From positions 248,001 to 312,000 of the forward strand of contig CAKRDK010000001.1 of assembly GCA_934309475.1 (NCBI GenBank): 64,000 nucleotides of DNA. Direction: 5' to 3'. Numbering within the stretch: position 1 is the first letter of the stretch; the number at the start of each line of letters is the position of its first letter. The notes beneath the pieces are model-generated. The model was not told where the DNA came from. It searched no databases and worked only from the letters and a program-made list of their open reading frames with translations. Source of the DNA: an uncultured Roseburia sp. Lineage in GTDB: Bacteria; Bacillota; Clostridia; Lachnospirales; Lachnospiraceae. Positions 25,945 through 34,201 of this stretch are shown one piece after another. Both the position numbers and the translations under genes were made by a program.

Positions 25945-27036
25945 ATGCTAAAACATAAAGACCACTTCCATGGAAGTGACTTGGAAAAAATAGAACAGAT
26001 TTATGGAATCAAAAAAGAAGAAATCGTGAGTTTCTCTGCAAATGTGAATCCTTTGGGCGTCTCCCCACTGCTTCGCACAACGCTTGCCGACAAAATTGAT
26101 GTCATCACAAGCTATCCGGACAGAGAATACACTTCACTGCGCACCTGCATTGCAGCTTATTGTAATACAGAACCGGAAAATGTAATCGTCGGAAACGGCT
26201 CCACGGAACTCATCTCCCTTTTTATCCAAATTGAGCATCCGAAAAAGGCCATGATTATCGGACCGACGTATTCGGAATATGAGCGTGAAATCTCGCTCGG
26301 CGGTGGTACAACCCTTTATTATCCGTTAAAAGAAAAGGATGATTTTCAGTTAGATGTCAACGATTTTACAAAACACTTAAATGAAAGCATTGATCTGCTC
26401 GTCATCTGTAACCCAAACAACCCGACCTCCTCTTCGATTTCCAATCAGAAGATGCGCCAGATTTTAGACGCCTGCAAGGAGCATGACATCTACGTGATGG
26501 TTGACGAGACTTATGTGGAATTTGCCGAACATCCGGAAGATATCTCTGCCGTTTCTCTGACCCATTACTACAACAACATCGTCATTTTGCGCGGCACCTC
26601 CAAATTCTTTGCAGCACCGGGACTTCGTTTAGGATATGCCATCACTGGAAACCGTGATTTAATCAAAGCGATTAACACACGCAAAAATCCATGGACCATC
26701 AATTCTCTTGCCGTTGTTGCCGGCGAGACGATGTTCCAGGATACCACATACATCAAAGAGACCCGTGACTTAATCTGCAAAGAGCGTGCACGCATTTACG
26801 ATACCTTATCAAAAAATCCGGATTTTAAGGTTTACGCCCCGGATGGCAACTTCATCCTTGTAAAAATTCTGCGGGACGATCTGACATCGCAGGAACTTTT
26901 CGACCGTGCCATCCGCGAAAAAATGATGATACGTGACTGCTCCACGTTCCCATTCCTCGATGACAAGTACATCCGCTTCTGCTTCATGAATCCGGAAGAT
27001 AATGACCGGCTGCTTGCCTGTCTTACAAGGAACTAA
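25945..27036 (+). CDS. PLP-dependent aminotransferase, HisC/CobD-like
   Basis: A 363-residue fold-type I PLP enzyme. The opening HGSDLEKIEQIYG...VSFSANVNPLGVSP and SYPDREYTSLRTCIA are closest to threonine-phosphate decarboxylase (CobD) and histidinol-phosphate aminotransferase. The core has VGNGSTELI, CNPNNPTSS, VDETYVEF and the Schiff-base lysine in GTSKFFAAPGLRLGY. The ATG at 25945 has GGAGGAG six bases upstream. No cobalamin or histidine genes are nearby, so the substrate is open. It overlaps the convergent P-type ATPase by 14 bases. Confidence 0.85.
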   Translation: MLKHKDHFHGSDLEKIEQIYGIKKEEIVSFSANVNPLGVSPLLRTTLADKIDVITSYPDREYTSLRTCIAAYCNTEPENVIVGNGSTELISLFIQIEHPKKAMIIGPTYSEYEREISLGGGTTLYYPLKEKDDFQLDVNDFTKHLNESIDLLVICNPNNPTSSSISNQKMRQILDACKEHDIYVMVDETYVEFAEHPEDISAVSLTHYYNNIVILRGTSKFFAAPGLRLGYAITGNRDLIKAINTRKNPWTINSLAVVAGETMFQDTTYIKETRDLICKERARIYDTLSKNPDFKVYAPDGNFILVKILRDDLTSQELFDRAIREKMMIRDCSTFPFLDDKYIRFCFMNPEDNDRLLACLTRN

Positions 27037-29326
27037 TCTTTTCCACAAGTTTCTTCAGATAATATAAAACCGGTTCTGTCGCCATGATCAAAAGCAGAAT
27101 CAGTAACACACATTTCTTAGAAATTGGCTGCATGGCAAACAGCGGGCTGATTGCAAGTGCGCAAAATGCCCAGCCTGCCACCATACAGCCAATTAAGATT
27201 CCATGCCAGATGCGAAATGGTCTTGCGACCTGCGTCAGCATCCAAAATCCAACTACAGCAATCAATATTGTGCACGCTGTGGAAATACAGCTTCGTTCTA
27301 CGCCGAATTCCCCTGCAAAATAGACAAGTCCGCTCACGAGCAAAAAGTCGGTAAGTGCCGCCGGAAGTGCCCTCAAACAAACTTTTTTTAGGAAATGACC
27401 GTTGATTCTTTTTTCATTTTTTTCAAGTGCAAAAAAGAAGGACGGAATCCCGATGGTAAACATGCTAATCAGCGATATCTGGGAAGGTTCTAGCGGATAA
27501 TCCACGTGAAACAGGACAAAGAAAACCGAGAGCAGAATGGAAAAAATGTTTTTTACCAGATAAAGGCTTGCCGTCTTTTCGATATTGTTGACGACCTGCC
27601 TGCCCTCCATCACAACCGACGGCATATGTGAAAAATCAGAATCTAAAAGTACAAGCTGCGCCACCTGTGTTGCCGCCTCGCTCCCTGATGCCATTGCAAT
27701 TCCACAATCTGCCTCTTTGAGCGCAAGTACATCATTCACCCCATCCCCTGTCATCGCAACCGTTCTTCCCTGCTTCTGCAATGCCTGAACCAGCTGCTTT
27801 TTCTGCTCCGGTGTCACACGTCCAAACACAGTATATTTTCCGGCGGCTTCCGCAATCTGTTCCTCGGTTCTTAATTCCGTTGCATCCACGCACTGTTTTG
27901 CCCCCTCTATTCCAGCAAGTTCTGCCACTTTCGAAACCGTAGCCGGATGGTCACCGGAAATCACCTTTAATCCAACCCCATATTCTTTAAAAAAAGAAAA
28001 CGTTTTCTTAGCGTTCTTTCGAATTACATTTGTAAACATAATTAATGCCTTCGGCGACATCTTCCCGCCGTCTTTCTCCTGCTTTGTAAAAACCAACACG
28101 CGGTACCCCTGCTTTTGATATTTTTCACATTGTACACGCATCTCACATGACGCAAGCAGACGCTCCGGTGCTCCTAAAAGATAGACGCTTTCCTGAAACT
28201 GTACCCCACTGTATTTCTTTTCCGGTGAAAATGGGATTGTCTGTGCCGCCATCCTTCCCTCTCCCTTCTGAAACCGGTTTTGAATTGCTCTGATGGTCGC
28301 ATTGTCCGCCGTCATATTGGCTCCAAAATCCGCTAAAAGTGCTGCCACTTGTTCCTCATCTTCCCCGTCTGCCACCTCAATTCCGGTCACTTCCATCTCC
28401 GGTTCTGTGATTGTTCCCGTTTTATCCAGACACAACACATCCACACGCGCTAATGCTTCAATACATTTCATATCATGTAATAACACCTGCTGTTTCGCCA
28501 GCCGCATCGTACTTACCGCCATCGTTACACTTGTCAGAAGATACAGCCCTTCCGGTATCATTCCCAAAATAGCCGCCACCATTCCGGTCACACTTTCTTT
28601 TAATCCTGCCCCTTCCCCAAAATATTGCTGTGCAAATAATAAGGCGCCCACCGGAAGAATTAAGATGCCGACAAAACGCAGCAGGCGGTTCAGCGAACGA
28701 ATCATCTCCGATTGTTCTCCCTTCTTCCCCTCCGTCGCCATAACGGTAAGCTTTGAGATATAAGCGTCTTCCCCGACATGTTCTAGCTTTGCATGGCACG
28801 CGCCTGACACCACATAACTTCCAGACAAAAGACTATCGCCGCATCCACGCTCCTGCTCTTTCGTCTCCCCTGTCAGCAATGCCTCATTTACAAACACGGT
28901 TCCGTCTAACACCAAAGCGTCCGCCGGTATCTGCTTCCCGGCCGTCAGTACAACCACATCCTGCTCAACAAGTTCTTCTGCGGGCACCTCCCTCTCTGCT
29001 CCATTTCTAATTACGCATGTATGTGTTTCATGTAACAGTGAAAGCTCATCTAACACTTTCTTTGAGCGCAGTTCCTGTATAATTCCAATCAACGTATTTG
29101 CCAGAATAATCGGGAGAAATGTAAGGTCGCAGTAAGAACCTGCCACAACCAGCAGAATTGTAATGATAAGAAATATCAGATTAAAATATGTGATAACATT
29201 TTTACAGATAATGTATTTCCGGCTCTTTGTCGCAGACTCTGCTCTCCGGTTACTCTTGCCGTTCCTTCTCTGTTCTTCTGCCTGCTCCTCCGTAAGCCCC
29301 AGCCGCTTTTCCCGTACCTTATCCAT
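27023..29326 (-). CDS. P-type cation-transporting ATPase (CtpE-like)
   Basis: A 767-residue membrane pump. Actuator TGE (about residues 152-154), phosphorylation motif DKTGTIT (Asp301) and hinge TGDGVND are intact. The M4 helix contains MIPEGLYLLTSV, the IPEGL form seen in CtpE- and Ca2+-ATPase-like pumps, and there is no N-terminal heavy-metal domain. About ten transmembrane helices are arranged as 2+2+6. Calcium is the likeliest ion by analogy, not proven. The ATG at 29326 has GGGAG upstream. Confidence 0.88.
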   Translation of the reverse strand: MDKVREKRLGLTEEQAEEQRRNGKSNRRAESATKSRKYIICKNVITYFNLIFLIITILLVVAGSYCDLTFLPIILANTLIGIIQELRSKKVLDELSLLHETHTCVIRNGAEREVPAEELVEQDVVVLTAGKQIPADALVLDGTVFVNEALLTGETKEQERGCGDSLLSGSYVVSGACHAKLEHVGEDAYISKLTVMATEGKKGEQSEMIRSLNRLLRFVGILILPVGALLFAQQYFGEGAGLKESVTGMVAAILGMIPEGLYLLTSVTMAVSTMRLAKQQVLLHDMKCIEALARVDVLCLDKTGTITEPEMEVTGIEVADGEDEEQVAALLADFGANMTADNATIRAIQNRFQKGEGRMAAQTIPFSPEKKYSGVQFQESVYLLGAPERLLASCEMRVQCEKYQKQGYRVLVFTKQEKDGGKMSPKALIMFTNVIRKNAKKTFSFFKEYGVGLKVISGDHPATVSKVAELAGIEGAKQCVDATELRTEEQIAEAAGKYTVFGRVTPEQKKQLVQALQKQGRTVAMTGDGVNDVLALKEADCGIAMASGSEAATQVAQLVLLDSDFSHMPSVVMEGRQVVNNIEKTASLYLVKNIFSILLSVFFVLFHVDYPLEPSQISLISMFTIGIPSFFFALEKNEKRINGHFLKKVCLRALPAALTDFLLVSGLVYFAGEFGVERSCISTACTILIAVVGFWMLTQVARPFRIWHGILIGCMVAGWAFCALAISPLFAMQPISKKCVLLILLLIMATEPVLYYLKKLVEKISSL

Positions 29327-29427
29327 ATCGTTTCTCCCATCCGTCAATTTCCTATGGAAACAGTATGTCCGATTTATGGGTTTTTACTCAGGCATTGTGC
29401 TGTTTTGTTGGACGCAGATAATATAGC

Positions 29428-29458
29428 AAAAAGACCATAACGCTTGATGGTTATGGTC
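29428..29458 (-). terminator. Terminator of nfnAB
   Basis: Minus strand: GACCATAAC and GTTATGGTC form a perfect 9-bp stem with an 8-base loop followed by TTTTT. It lies about 40 bases after the nfnB stop. Confidence 0.85.
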
Positions 29459-29495
29459 CCTCATTCACATTTTATTGTCAAAATGTGTATTTCAT

Positions 29496-30881
29496 TTATT
29501 TATTCTGCAAATATTCATGAATTCCTTTTGCTGCCGCTTTTCCTGCACCCATGGCAAGAATAACAGTTGCTGCGCCTGTTACGGCGTCTCCACCGGCGAA
29601 TACGCCTTCCTTAGAAGTTGCACCGTCTTCTTCACCTGCTACGATGCATTTTCTGCGGTTGATTTCAAGTCCCTCTGTGGTAGAAGAAATCAACGGGTTT
29701 GGTGATGTACCAAGAGACATAATCACTGTGTCTGCCTCAATTTCATACTCAGAACCAGGGATTTCGACAGGACTTCTTCTTCCTGATGCATCCGGCTCGC
29801 CGAGTTCCATCTTGATTACTTTTGCAGCTCTCACACAGCCGTTATCGTCTACAAGCAGTTCAACCGGATTCTGAAGGAGGTCAAAAATGATTCCTTCTTC
29901 TTTGGCATGATGTACCTCTTCCCTACGCGCCGGAAGTTCTTCTTCTCCACGACGGTAAACAATATGTACTTCTGCGCCAAGTCTTTTCGCTGTACGGGCT
30001 GCATCCATCGCTACGTTACCACCACCGACAACAATCACTTTCTTTCCTGCCTTAATCGGGGTATCGTAACCATCCTGAAACGCCTTCATCAGGTTATTTC
30101 TGGTCAGAAATTCGTTTGCGGAAAATACACCCATTGCCTGTTCGCCAGGAATTCCCATAAATCTTGGAAGTCCTGCTCCGGAACCGATAAAGACAGCCTC
30201 AAAGCCTTCCTCTTTCATAAGCTGGTCAATGGTAGTAGATTTTCCAATAACTACATTTGTCTCAATTTTAACACCGAGTGCTTTTACGTTCTCCACTTCT
30301 GCCGCAACTACTTTCTGCTTTGGAAGACGGAATTCCGGGATACCATAGACAAGTACACCGCCCGCCTCATGAAGTGCCTCAAAAATAGTCACGTCATAGC
30401 CGAGTTTTGCCAAGTCTCCTGCACAGGTAAGTCCTGCAGGGCCGGAACCGATAACCGCTACTTTGTGGCCGTTTAATTTCTCTGCCTTCTTCGGTTTAAT
30501 TCCATGCTCTCTTGCCCAGTCTGCGACAAAACGCTCTAATTTGCCGATGGCAACGGCTTCGCCTTTGATTCCACGGATACATTTTCCCTCACACTGTGTC
30601 TCCTGCGGGCAGACACGTCCACAGACAGCCGGAAGCGCAGAGGATTCAGTGATAATGTGATAGGCAGCTTCAAAATTGCCCTCTTTTACTTCTGCGATAA
30701 ATCCCGGAATATTAATGGAAACAGGGCATCCCTTCATACACTGGGCATTCTTACAATTCAGACAGCGTGCTGCTTCTGCCATTGCCTCTTCTTCGTTATA
30801 TCCTAAACATACCTCTTCAAAATTCGCTGCACGAACGGCTGGCTCCTGCTCACGAACCGGTACTCTTGTTAATACGTCCAT
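29496..30881 (-). CDS. nfnB: NADH-dependent ferredoxin:NADP+ oxidoreductase subunit NfnB (GltD-like)
   Basis: A 461-residue flavoprotein resembling the glutamate synthase small subunit. Two 4Fe-4S sites are seen in CLNCKNAQCMKGCP (about residue 40) and CGRVCPQETQCEGKC. The FAD motif is VIGSGPAGLTCAGDLA and the NADPH motif VVGGGNVAMDAARTA. It lies just downstream of the FAD/2Fe-2S subunit NfnA and there is no gltB nearby, which points to NfnAB electron bifurcation rather than glutamate synthase. NfnAB balances NADH, NADPH and reduced ferredoxin. Confidence 0.9.
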   Translation of the reverse strand: MDVLTRVPVREQEPAVRAANFEEVCLGYNEEEAMAEAARCLNCKNAQCMKGCPVSINIPGFIAEVKEGNFEAAYHIITESSALPAVCGRVCPQETQCEGKCIRGIKGEAVAIGKLERFVADWAREHGIKPKKAEKLNGHKVAVIGSGPAGLTCAGDLAKLGYDVTIFEALHEAGGVLVYGIPEFRLPKQKVVAAEVENVKALGVKIETNVVIGKSTTIDQLMKEEGFEAVFIGSGAGLPRFMGIPGEQAMGVFSANEFLTRNNLMKAFQDGYDTPIKAGKKVIVVGGGNVAMDAARTAKRLGAEVHIVYRRGEEELPARREEVHHAKEEGIIFDLLQNPVELLVDDNGCVRAAKVIKMELGEPDASGRRSPVEIPGSEYEIEADTVIMSLGTSPNPLISSTTEGLEINRRKCIVAGEEDGATSKEGVFAGGDAVTGAATVILAMGAGKAAAKGIHEYLQNK

Positions 30882-30912
30882 TTTTACCTCCTATGATACT
30901 GCTTTCCTTTTC

Positions 30913-31791
30913 CTACTGGCAGTTTCCACATCCGCCGTGATGTGTCTCACCTTCCTGTAATGCTAACATGGCTCTTCCCTCTTCGGTCTTGTACTGAGCC
31001 TGTCTTCTCATTGCCTGATCAAAGTCTACAAGGTGTCCGTCAAACTCCGGTCCGTCTACACAGGCAAATTTCACCTGATTTCCTACCACAAGACGGCAGG
31101 CTCCGCACATTCCGGTTCCATCTACCATAATCGGGTTCATGGATACAACCGTCGGAATTCCAAGTTCTTTTGTCAGTTTGCAGACAAATTTCATCATAAT
31201 CATCGGACCGATGGCAACGCAGTGGTCATAGCGTTTTCCATTGTCCCACAGTTCCTGAAGCTGTGCTGTACCGGTTCCCTTAAATCCATAAGAACCGTCG
31301 TCTGTTGTAACGTAAAGATTCGTTGCAACCTTTTTCATTTCCTCTTCTAAGATTAATAACTCTTTATTACGGGAACCCATAATGACATCACAGTCCACAC
31401 CGTGCTCATGAAGCCATTTTACCTGTGGGTAAACCGGTGCTGTTCCGACACCGCCCGCAACAAAAAGAATCTTTTTCTTCTTTAATTCTTCGATATCCTC
31501 GTCAATCAGGTCAGATGCACATCCTAACGGACCCACAAAATCCAGGAATGCGTCTCCTTGCTGTAACGATACCATACGCTCTGTCGAAGCTCCTACCGTT
31601 TGGAATACAATTGTAATTGTGCCCTCTTCTCTATTATAATCGCAGATGGTCAATGGAATACGCTCACCTACTTCGTCAATTTTGACAATGACGAACTGAC
31701 CCGGCTCACAATGCTGTGCCACACGAGGTGCTTTGACATCCATCAGATAAATCTTATCTGCAAGCTTTTCTTTTCTTACAATTGGATACAT
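30913..31791 (-). CDS. nfnA: NfnA, FAD and 2Fe-2S subunit of the NADH/ferredoxin:NADP+ oxidoreductase
   Basis: A 292-residue protein of the dihydroorotate dehydrogenase electron-transfer subunit type. It has a beta-barrel FAD domain (PGQFVIVKIDEVGERIPLTI), an NAD-binding domain (LFVAGGVGTAPVYPQVKWL) and a Cys-rich C-terminus (GTGMCGACRLVVGNQVKFACVDGPEF) for the 2Fe-2S cluster. It is the first gene of nfnAB, 31 bases ahead of nfnB. The promoter overlaps the upstream terminator. Confidence 0.9.
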   Translation of the reverse strand: MYPIVRKEKLADKIYLMDVKAPRVAQHCEPGQFVIVKIDEVGERIPLTICDYNREEGTITIVFQTVGASTERMVSLQQGDAFLDFVGPLGCASDLIDEDIEELKKKKILFVAGGVGTAPVYPQVKWLHEHGVDCDVIMGSRNKELLILEEEMKKVATNLYVTTDDGSYGFKGTGTAQLQELWDNGKRYDHCVAIGPMIMMKFVCKLTKELGIPTVVSMNPIMVDGTGMCGACRLVVGNQVKFACVDGPEFDGHLVDFDQAMRRQAQYKTEEGRAMLALQEGETHHGGCGNCQ

Positions 31792-31876
31792 GTTTTTCCT
31801 CCTAAAATCTTCTAAAAAAATGCTCTAATCCCACTTAAATCATTTTTTATTCTCATTTTCACACTCACACGTTACT

Positions 31877-31905
31877 ATAATAAAGGAAAAGCCGAAATAT
31901 AGCAA
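31877..31905 (-). promoter_or_regulatory. Promoter of nfnAB
   Basis: Minus strand: TTGCTA (31900-31905), 17-base spacer, TATTAT (31877-31882). The -35 and spacer lie inside the hairpin that ends the upstream CobW genes. Confidence 0.6.
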
Positions 31906-31916
31906 CGGCTTTTCCT
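31884..31916. terminator. Hairpin after the CobW gene pair
   Basis: AGGAAAAGCCG and CGGCTTTTCCT form a perfect 11-bp stem with an 11-base loop. The minus-strand tail is TTTATTAT, the plus-strand tail CTTTTTTT. Only minus-strand genes lead into it, so it ends that operon, although the better U-tract is on the other strand. Confidence 0.65.
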
Positions 31917-31924
31917 CTTTTTTT

Positions 31925-31957
31925 ACAAATATTTTTCTAAAATGAGAAAATATTTGT
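31925..31957. repeat. AT-rich inverted repeat
   Basis: ACAAATATTTT and AAAATATTTGT are perfect 11-bp arms around 11 bases, between the CobW-DUF1980 stop and the terminator. No U-tract follows on either strand. It may be an mRNA 3' hairpin or a protein site. Confidence 0.5.
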
Positions 31958-31982
31958 CCCATCTTCTATTTTCTTTCGTATC

Positions 31983-32924
31983 TTATGAGAAATAGACAAG
32001 TTCATCGTCCGGCTTCTCAGCCTTTTCGATGGATACCGGATAAAGCACCGGTCCTTTTCCCTTATACTCTCTGGCGAACTCAACTCTGACTTCCGCCGTA
32101 ATCTTAATCCATGATTTGTGCGGGATCTTGTCCTCATCCGGATATTTACATTTGAATCCGATGAAGGTAACATCCTCCACGCAGCAGGTCATTGCAAAAC
32201 GTCCCGGCACAAAAATACCCTTTTTCAACTTGTCCGGATTGTATACAAGTGCAAGAAATGTCACTTTCTTTCCTTCATACTTTTTCGGATTGTCCAAGGC
32301 ATCCATATACCAGATGGCATAGTCTGCATCCGTAATCTCAATCTCATCTCCGGAAATATCAAACGGAAGTTCTTCCGGTCTGTCATCAATCGTTCCATCG
32401 GCGCGCTCATAGACAATCTGCGCCTTACGATTTAATGCTTTGACATTACGACGGTATTTTCCACGGTCTGTATTATCATCGCATCGGTTGAAAATCACAA
32501 CATCTGCCGCAAAAAGCTGCTCCATAATCATCGCACGCATATTGCTTAAATACATATCAAATGTAGTTGCATCCGCTGTAGCAAGCGTCTGCACAATCAC
32601 CCAGCCCTTCGGCATGTTCATCTCTAAAATTTTATCCATGCCCCATGTTCCATTGTATTCAATGAAAATCTGATCCGGGAGATAAGAGTTCTGCAGCTCC
32701 TGCATTTTCTCTGCCGTAAAATCCTCTTCTGATTCCATATAGGCAACCTGTGTATTAATCTTTTTTAATTCTTCTTCCGAATATTCCACATCACCGTCTT
32801 CGCAGCAGATAATCAGACTTTTTCCCTGCTCTGCAAACCCATTTTCCAAAAGGGTTTCTTTTATCAGGGTTGTCTTTCCGCTGTCCATGAAACCGGTAAA
32901 TAAATATACTGGGATTTCTTCCAT
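31983..32924 (-). CDS. CobW-type GTPase fused to a DUF1980/TIGR03943-like domain
   Basis: A 313-residue protein. The N-terminal G domain begins VYLFTGFMDSGKTTLIKETL (Walker A) and contains FNRCDD as the likely G4 element. It lacks the CxCC zinc motif of COG0523 proteins. The last about 110 residues (VTFLALVYNPDKLKKGIFVPGRFAMTCCVEDVTFIGF) look like the C-terminal domain of the YcgQ/TIGR03943 membrane family, an OB-like domain. The start at 32924 has AAGGAAG upstream. It follows the His-rich CobW gene and probably works with it in metal trafficking. Confidence 0.75.
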   Translation of the reverse strand: MEEIPVYLFTGFMDSGKTTLIKETLLENGFAEQGKSLIICCEDGDVEYSEEELKKINTQVAYMESEEDFTAEKMQELQNSYLPDQIFIEYNGTWGMDKILEMNMPKGWVIVQTLATADATTFDMYLSNMRAMIMEQLFAADVVIFNRCDDNTDRGKYRRNVKALNRKAQIVYERADGTIDDRPEELPFDISGDEIEITDADYAIWYMDALDNPKKYEGKKVTFLALVYNPDKLKKGIFVPGRFAMTCCVEDVTFIGFKCKYPDEDKIPHKSWIKITAEVRVEFAREYKGKGPVLYPVSIEKAEKPDDELVYFS

Positions 32925-32943
32925 TCTTTCTTCCTTACCTTTC

Positions 32944-34122
32944 TTATGCAATTCCGAACAGTTCTTCTAAACGATGTTCTTCAATATCTGTACCGATGAC
33001 ACAAAGTCTTCCTGTGTAATCCGGCTCACCGTCACGAAGTTCGTATTCACCCGGAACCATATCAAAATAAATCCAGGAACCATTCTCATCTTCTACCATA
33101 CCCTTCGCACGTAAAATAGTTCCGTAATCGTCTGTCTCGCAAAGTGTCTTTAACACTTCCTCAATCTTTTCTCTTGTGAATTTATGAGGTGTCTCTTTAC
33201 CCCAGCTTGTAAACACATCATCTGCATGATGGTGGTGATGATGGTCATGACAGCCACAGGTACAGTTCTCGTCATGTTCATGATGATGTTCGTGGTCATG
33301 ATGATGCTCATGCTCCTCATGATCGTGATGATGTTCATGCTCGTCATGGTCGTGATGATGCTCGTGGTCATGGTCATCATGACAGCCACAGGTGCAATTC
33401 TCGCCATGCTCGTGGTCATGGTGATGCTCATGTTCCTCATGGTCGTGATCGTGATGGTGTTCGTGCTCATGCTCCTCTGCTTCCGCTTTTGCATGTTCCT
33501 CTGCCATCAGTTTCATCTCTAAGGAATCCTGTCCTTCCATCACCTTCAAAATCTGTTCTCCCTTGATGTCATCCCAAGGAGTTGTAATGATTGCAGCTTT
33601 TGCATTCAAAGCCTGAATCTGTTTTACACAAAGCTCTAACTGTTCCGGTGTTGCATTCTGTGTTCTGCTTAAAACAACCGTTGTTGCATATTCAATCTGG
33701 TTATTGAAAAACTCACCAAATGCTTTCATCTGCTTGCTTGCCTTTGTTGCATTTACAACCGTAATCAATCCGTTTAATTTTACATCCTGCTCTTTTTCAA
33801 TATCGATGACAGACTTCATGACATCCGAAAGTTTACCTACACCGGATGGCTCGATTAAAATACGATCCGGATGGTATTTTGTAATGACTTCGTTTAAGTT
33901 CTTTCCAAAATCGCCCACTAAAGAACAGCAGATACAGCCTGAGTTCATCTCTGTAATCTGGATTCCGGCATCCTTCAAAAATCCGCCGTCAATTCCGACT
34001 TCACCAAATTCATTCTCAATCAAAACGATTTTCTCGCCCTGAAATACTTCATCAATCATTTTTTTAATAAAAGTTGTCTTTCCTGCTCCAAGAAATCCTG
34101 AAATAATATCAATTTTTGTCAT
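32944..34122 (-). CDS. CobW/COG0523 metallochaperone GTPase with His-rich insert
   Basis: A 392-residue COG0523 GTPase. Walker A is GFLGAGKTT (9-17), and the metal motif CxCC is SGCICCS (Cys63, 65, 66). Residues 216-299 form an insert with about 40 histidines in HxHHHDH-type repeats plus two CTCGCH motifs. The C-terminal CobW domain ends in RLEELFGIA. Such proteins deliver zinc, and some cobalt or nickel, to client enzymes. Promoter with a small dyad lies immediately upstream. Confidence 0.9.
   Translation of the reverse strand: MTKIDIISGFLGAGKTTFIKKMIDEVFQGEKIVLIENEFGEVGIDGGFLKDAGIQITEMNSGCICCSLVGDFGKNLNEVITKYHPDRILIEPSGVGKLSDVMKSVIDIEKEQDVKLNGLITVVNATKASKQMKAFGEFFNNQIEYATTVVLSRTQNATPEQLELCVKQIQALNAKAAIITTPWDDIKGEQILKVMEGQDSLEMKLMAEEHAKAEAEEHEHEHHHDHDHEEHEHHHDHEHGENCTCGCHDDHDHEHHHDHDEHEHHHDHEEHEHHHDHEHHHEHDENCTCGCHDHHHHHHADDVFTSWGKETPHKFTREKIEEVLKTLCETDDYGTILRAKGMVEDENGSWIYFDMVPGEYELRDGEPDYTGRLCVIGTDIEEHRLEELFGIA
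33220..33475 (-). repeat. Degenerate tandem repeat encoding the His-rich insert
   Basis: Repeated CAT/CAC/GAC/GAA codons in units of roughly 9-12 bases encode the HDHEHHHDH pattern, with two copies of a segment coding for ENCTCGCH. The structure suggests expansion by slippage or recombination, so its length may vary between strains. Confidence 0.75.
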
Positions 34123-34168
34123 ATTCTATTCCTTCTTTCATTTAATTACATTCATTCCTTACAAACAG

Positions 34169-34201
34169 TAGTATTGTACTAAATTTTCTACTATTTTGCA
34201 A
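34169..34201 (-). promoter_or_regulatory. Promoter and small dyad upstream of the CobW genes
   Basis: Minus strand: TTGCAA (34196-34201), 17-base spacer, TACAAT (34173-34178). A dyad TAGTA-TTG-TACTA (34169-34181) covers the -10 and could bind a metal-responsive repressor. The -35 lies in the last codons of the upstream ABC exporter. Confidence 0.6.

Noticed and set aside
29907..30476. 189-codon plus-strand frame opposite nfnB
   Set aside because: Shadow of the nfnB gene with unusual Cys/Phe/Tyr content and no start signals.
29496..30881. Glutamate synthase small subunit (GltD)
   Set aside because: No gltB is present and the gene is paired with an NfnA-type FAD/2Fe-2S subunit.
33220..33475. 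Possible CRISPR-like or satellite array
   Set aside because: The repeat units are codon-level, unequal, and lie inside a coding frame; there are no spacers.
33184..33522. Long antisense frame rich in Met/Val opposite the His-rich insert
   Set aside because: It is the mirror of CAT/CAC/GAC repeats in the CobW gene and has no ribosome site or family resemblance.
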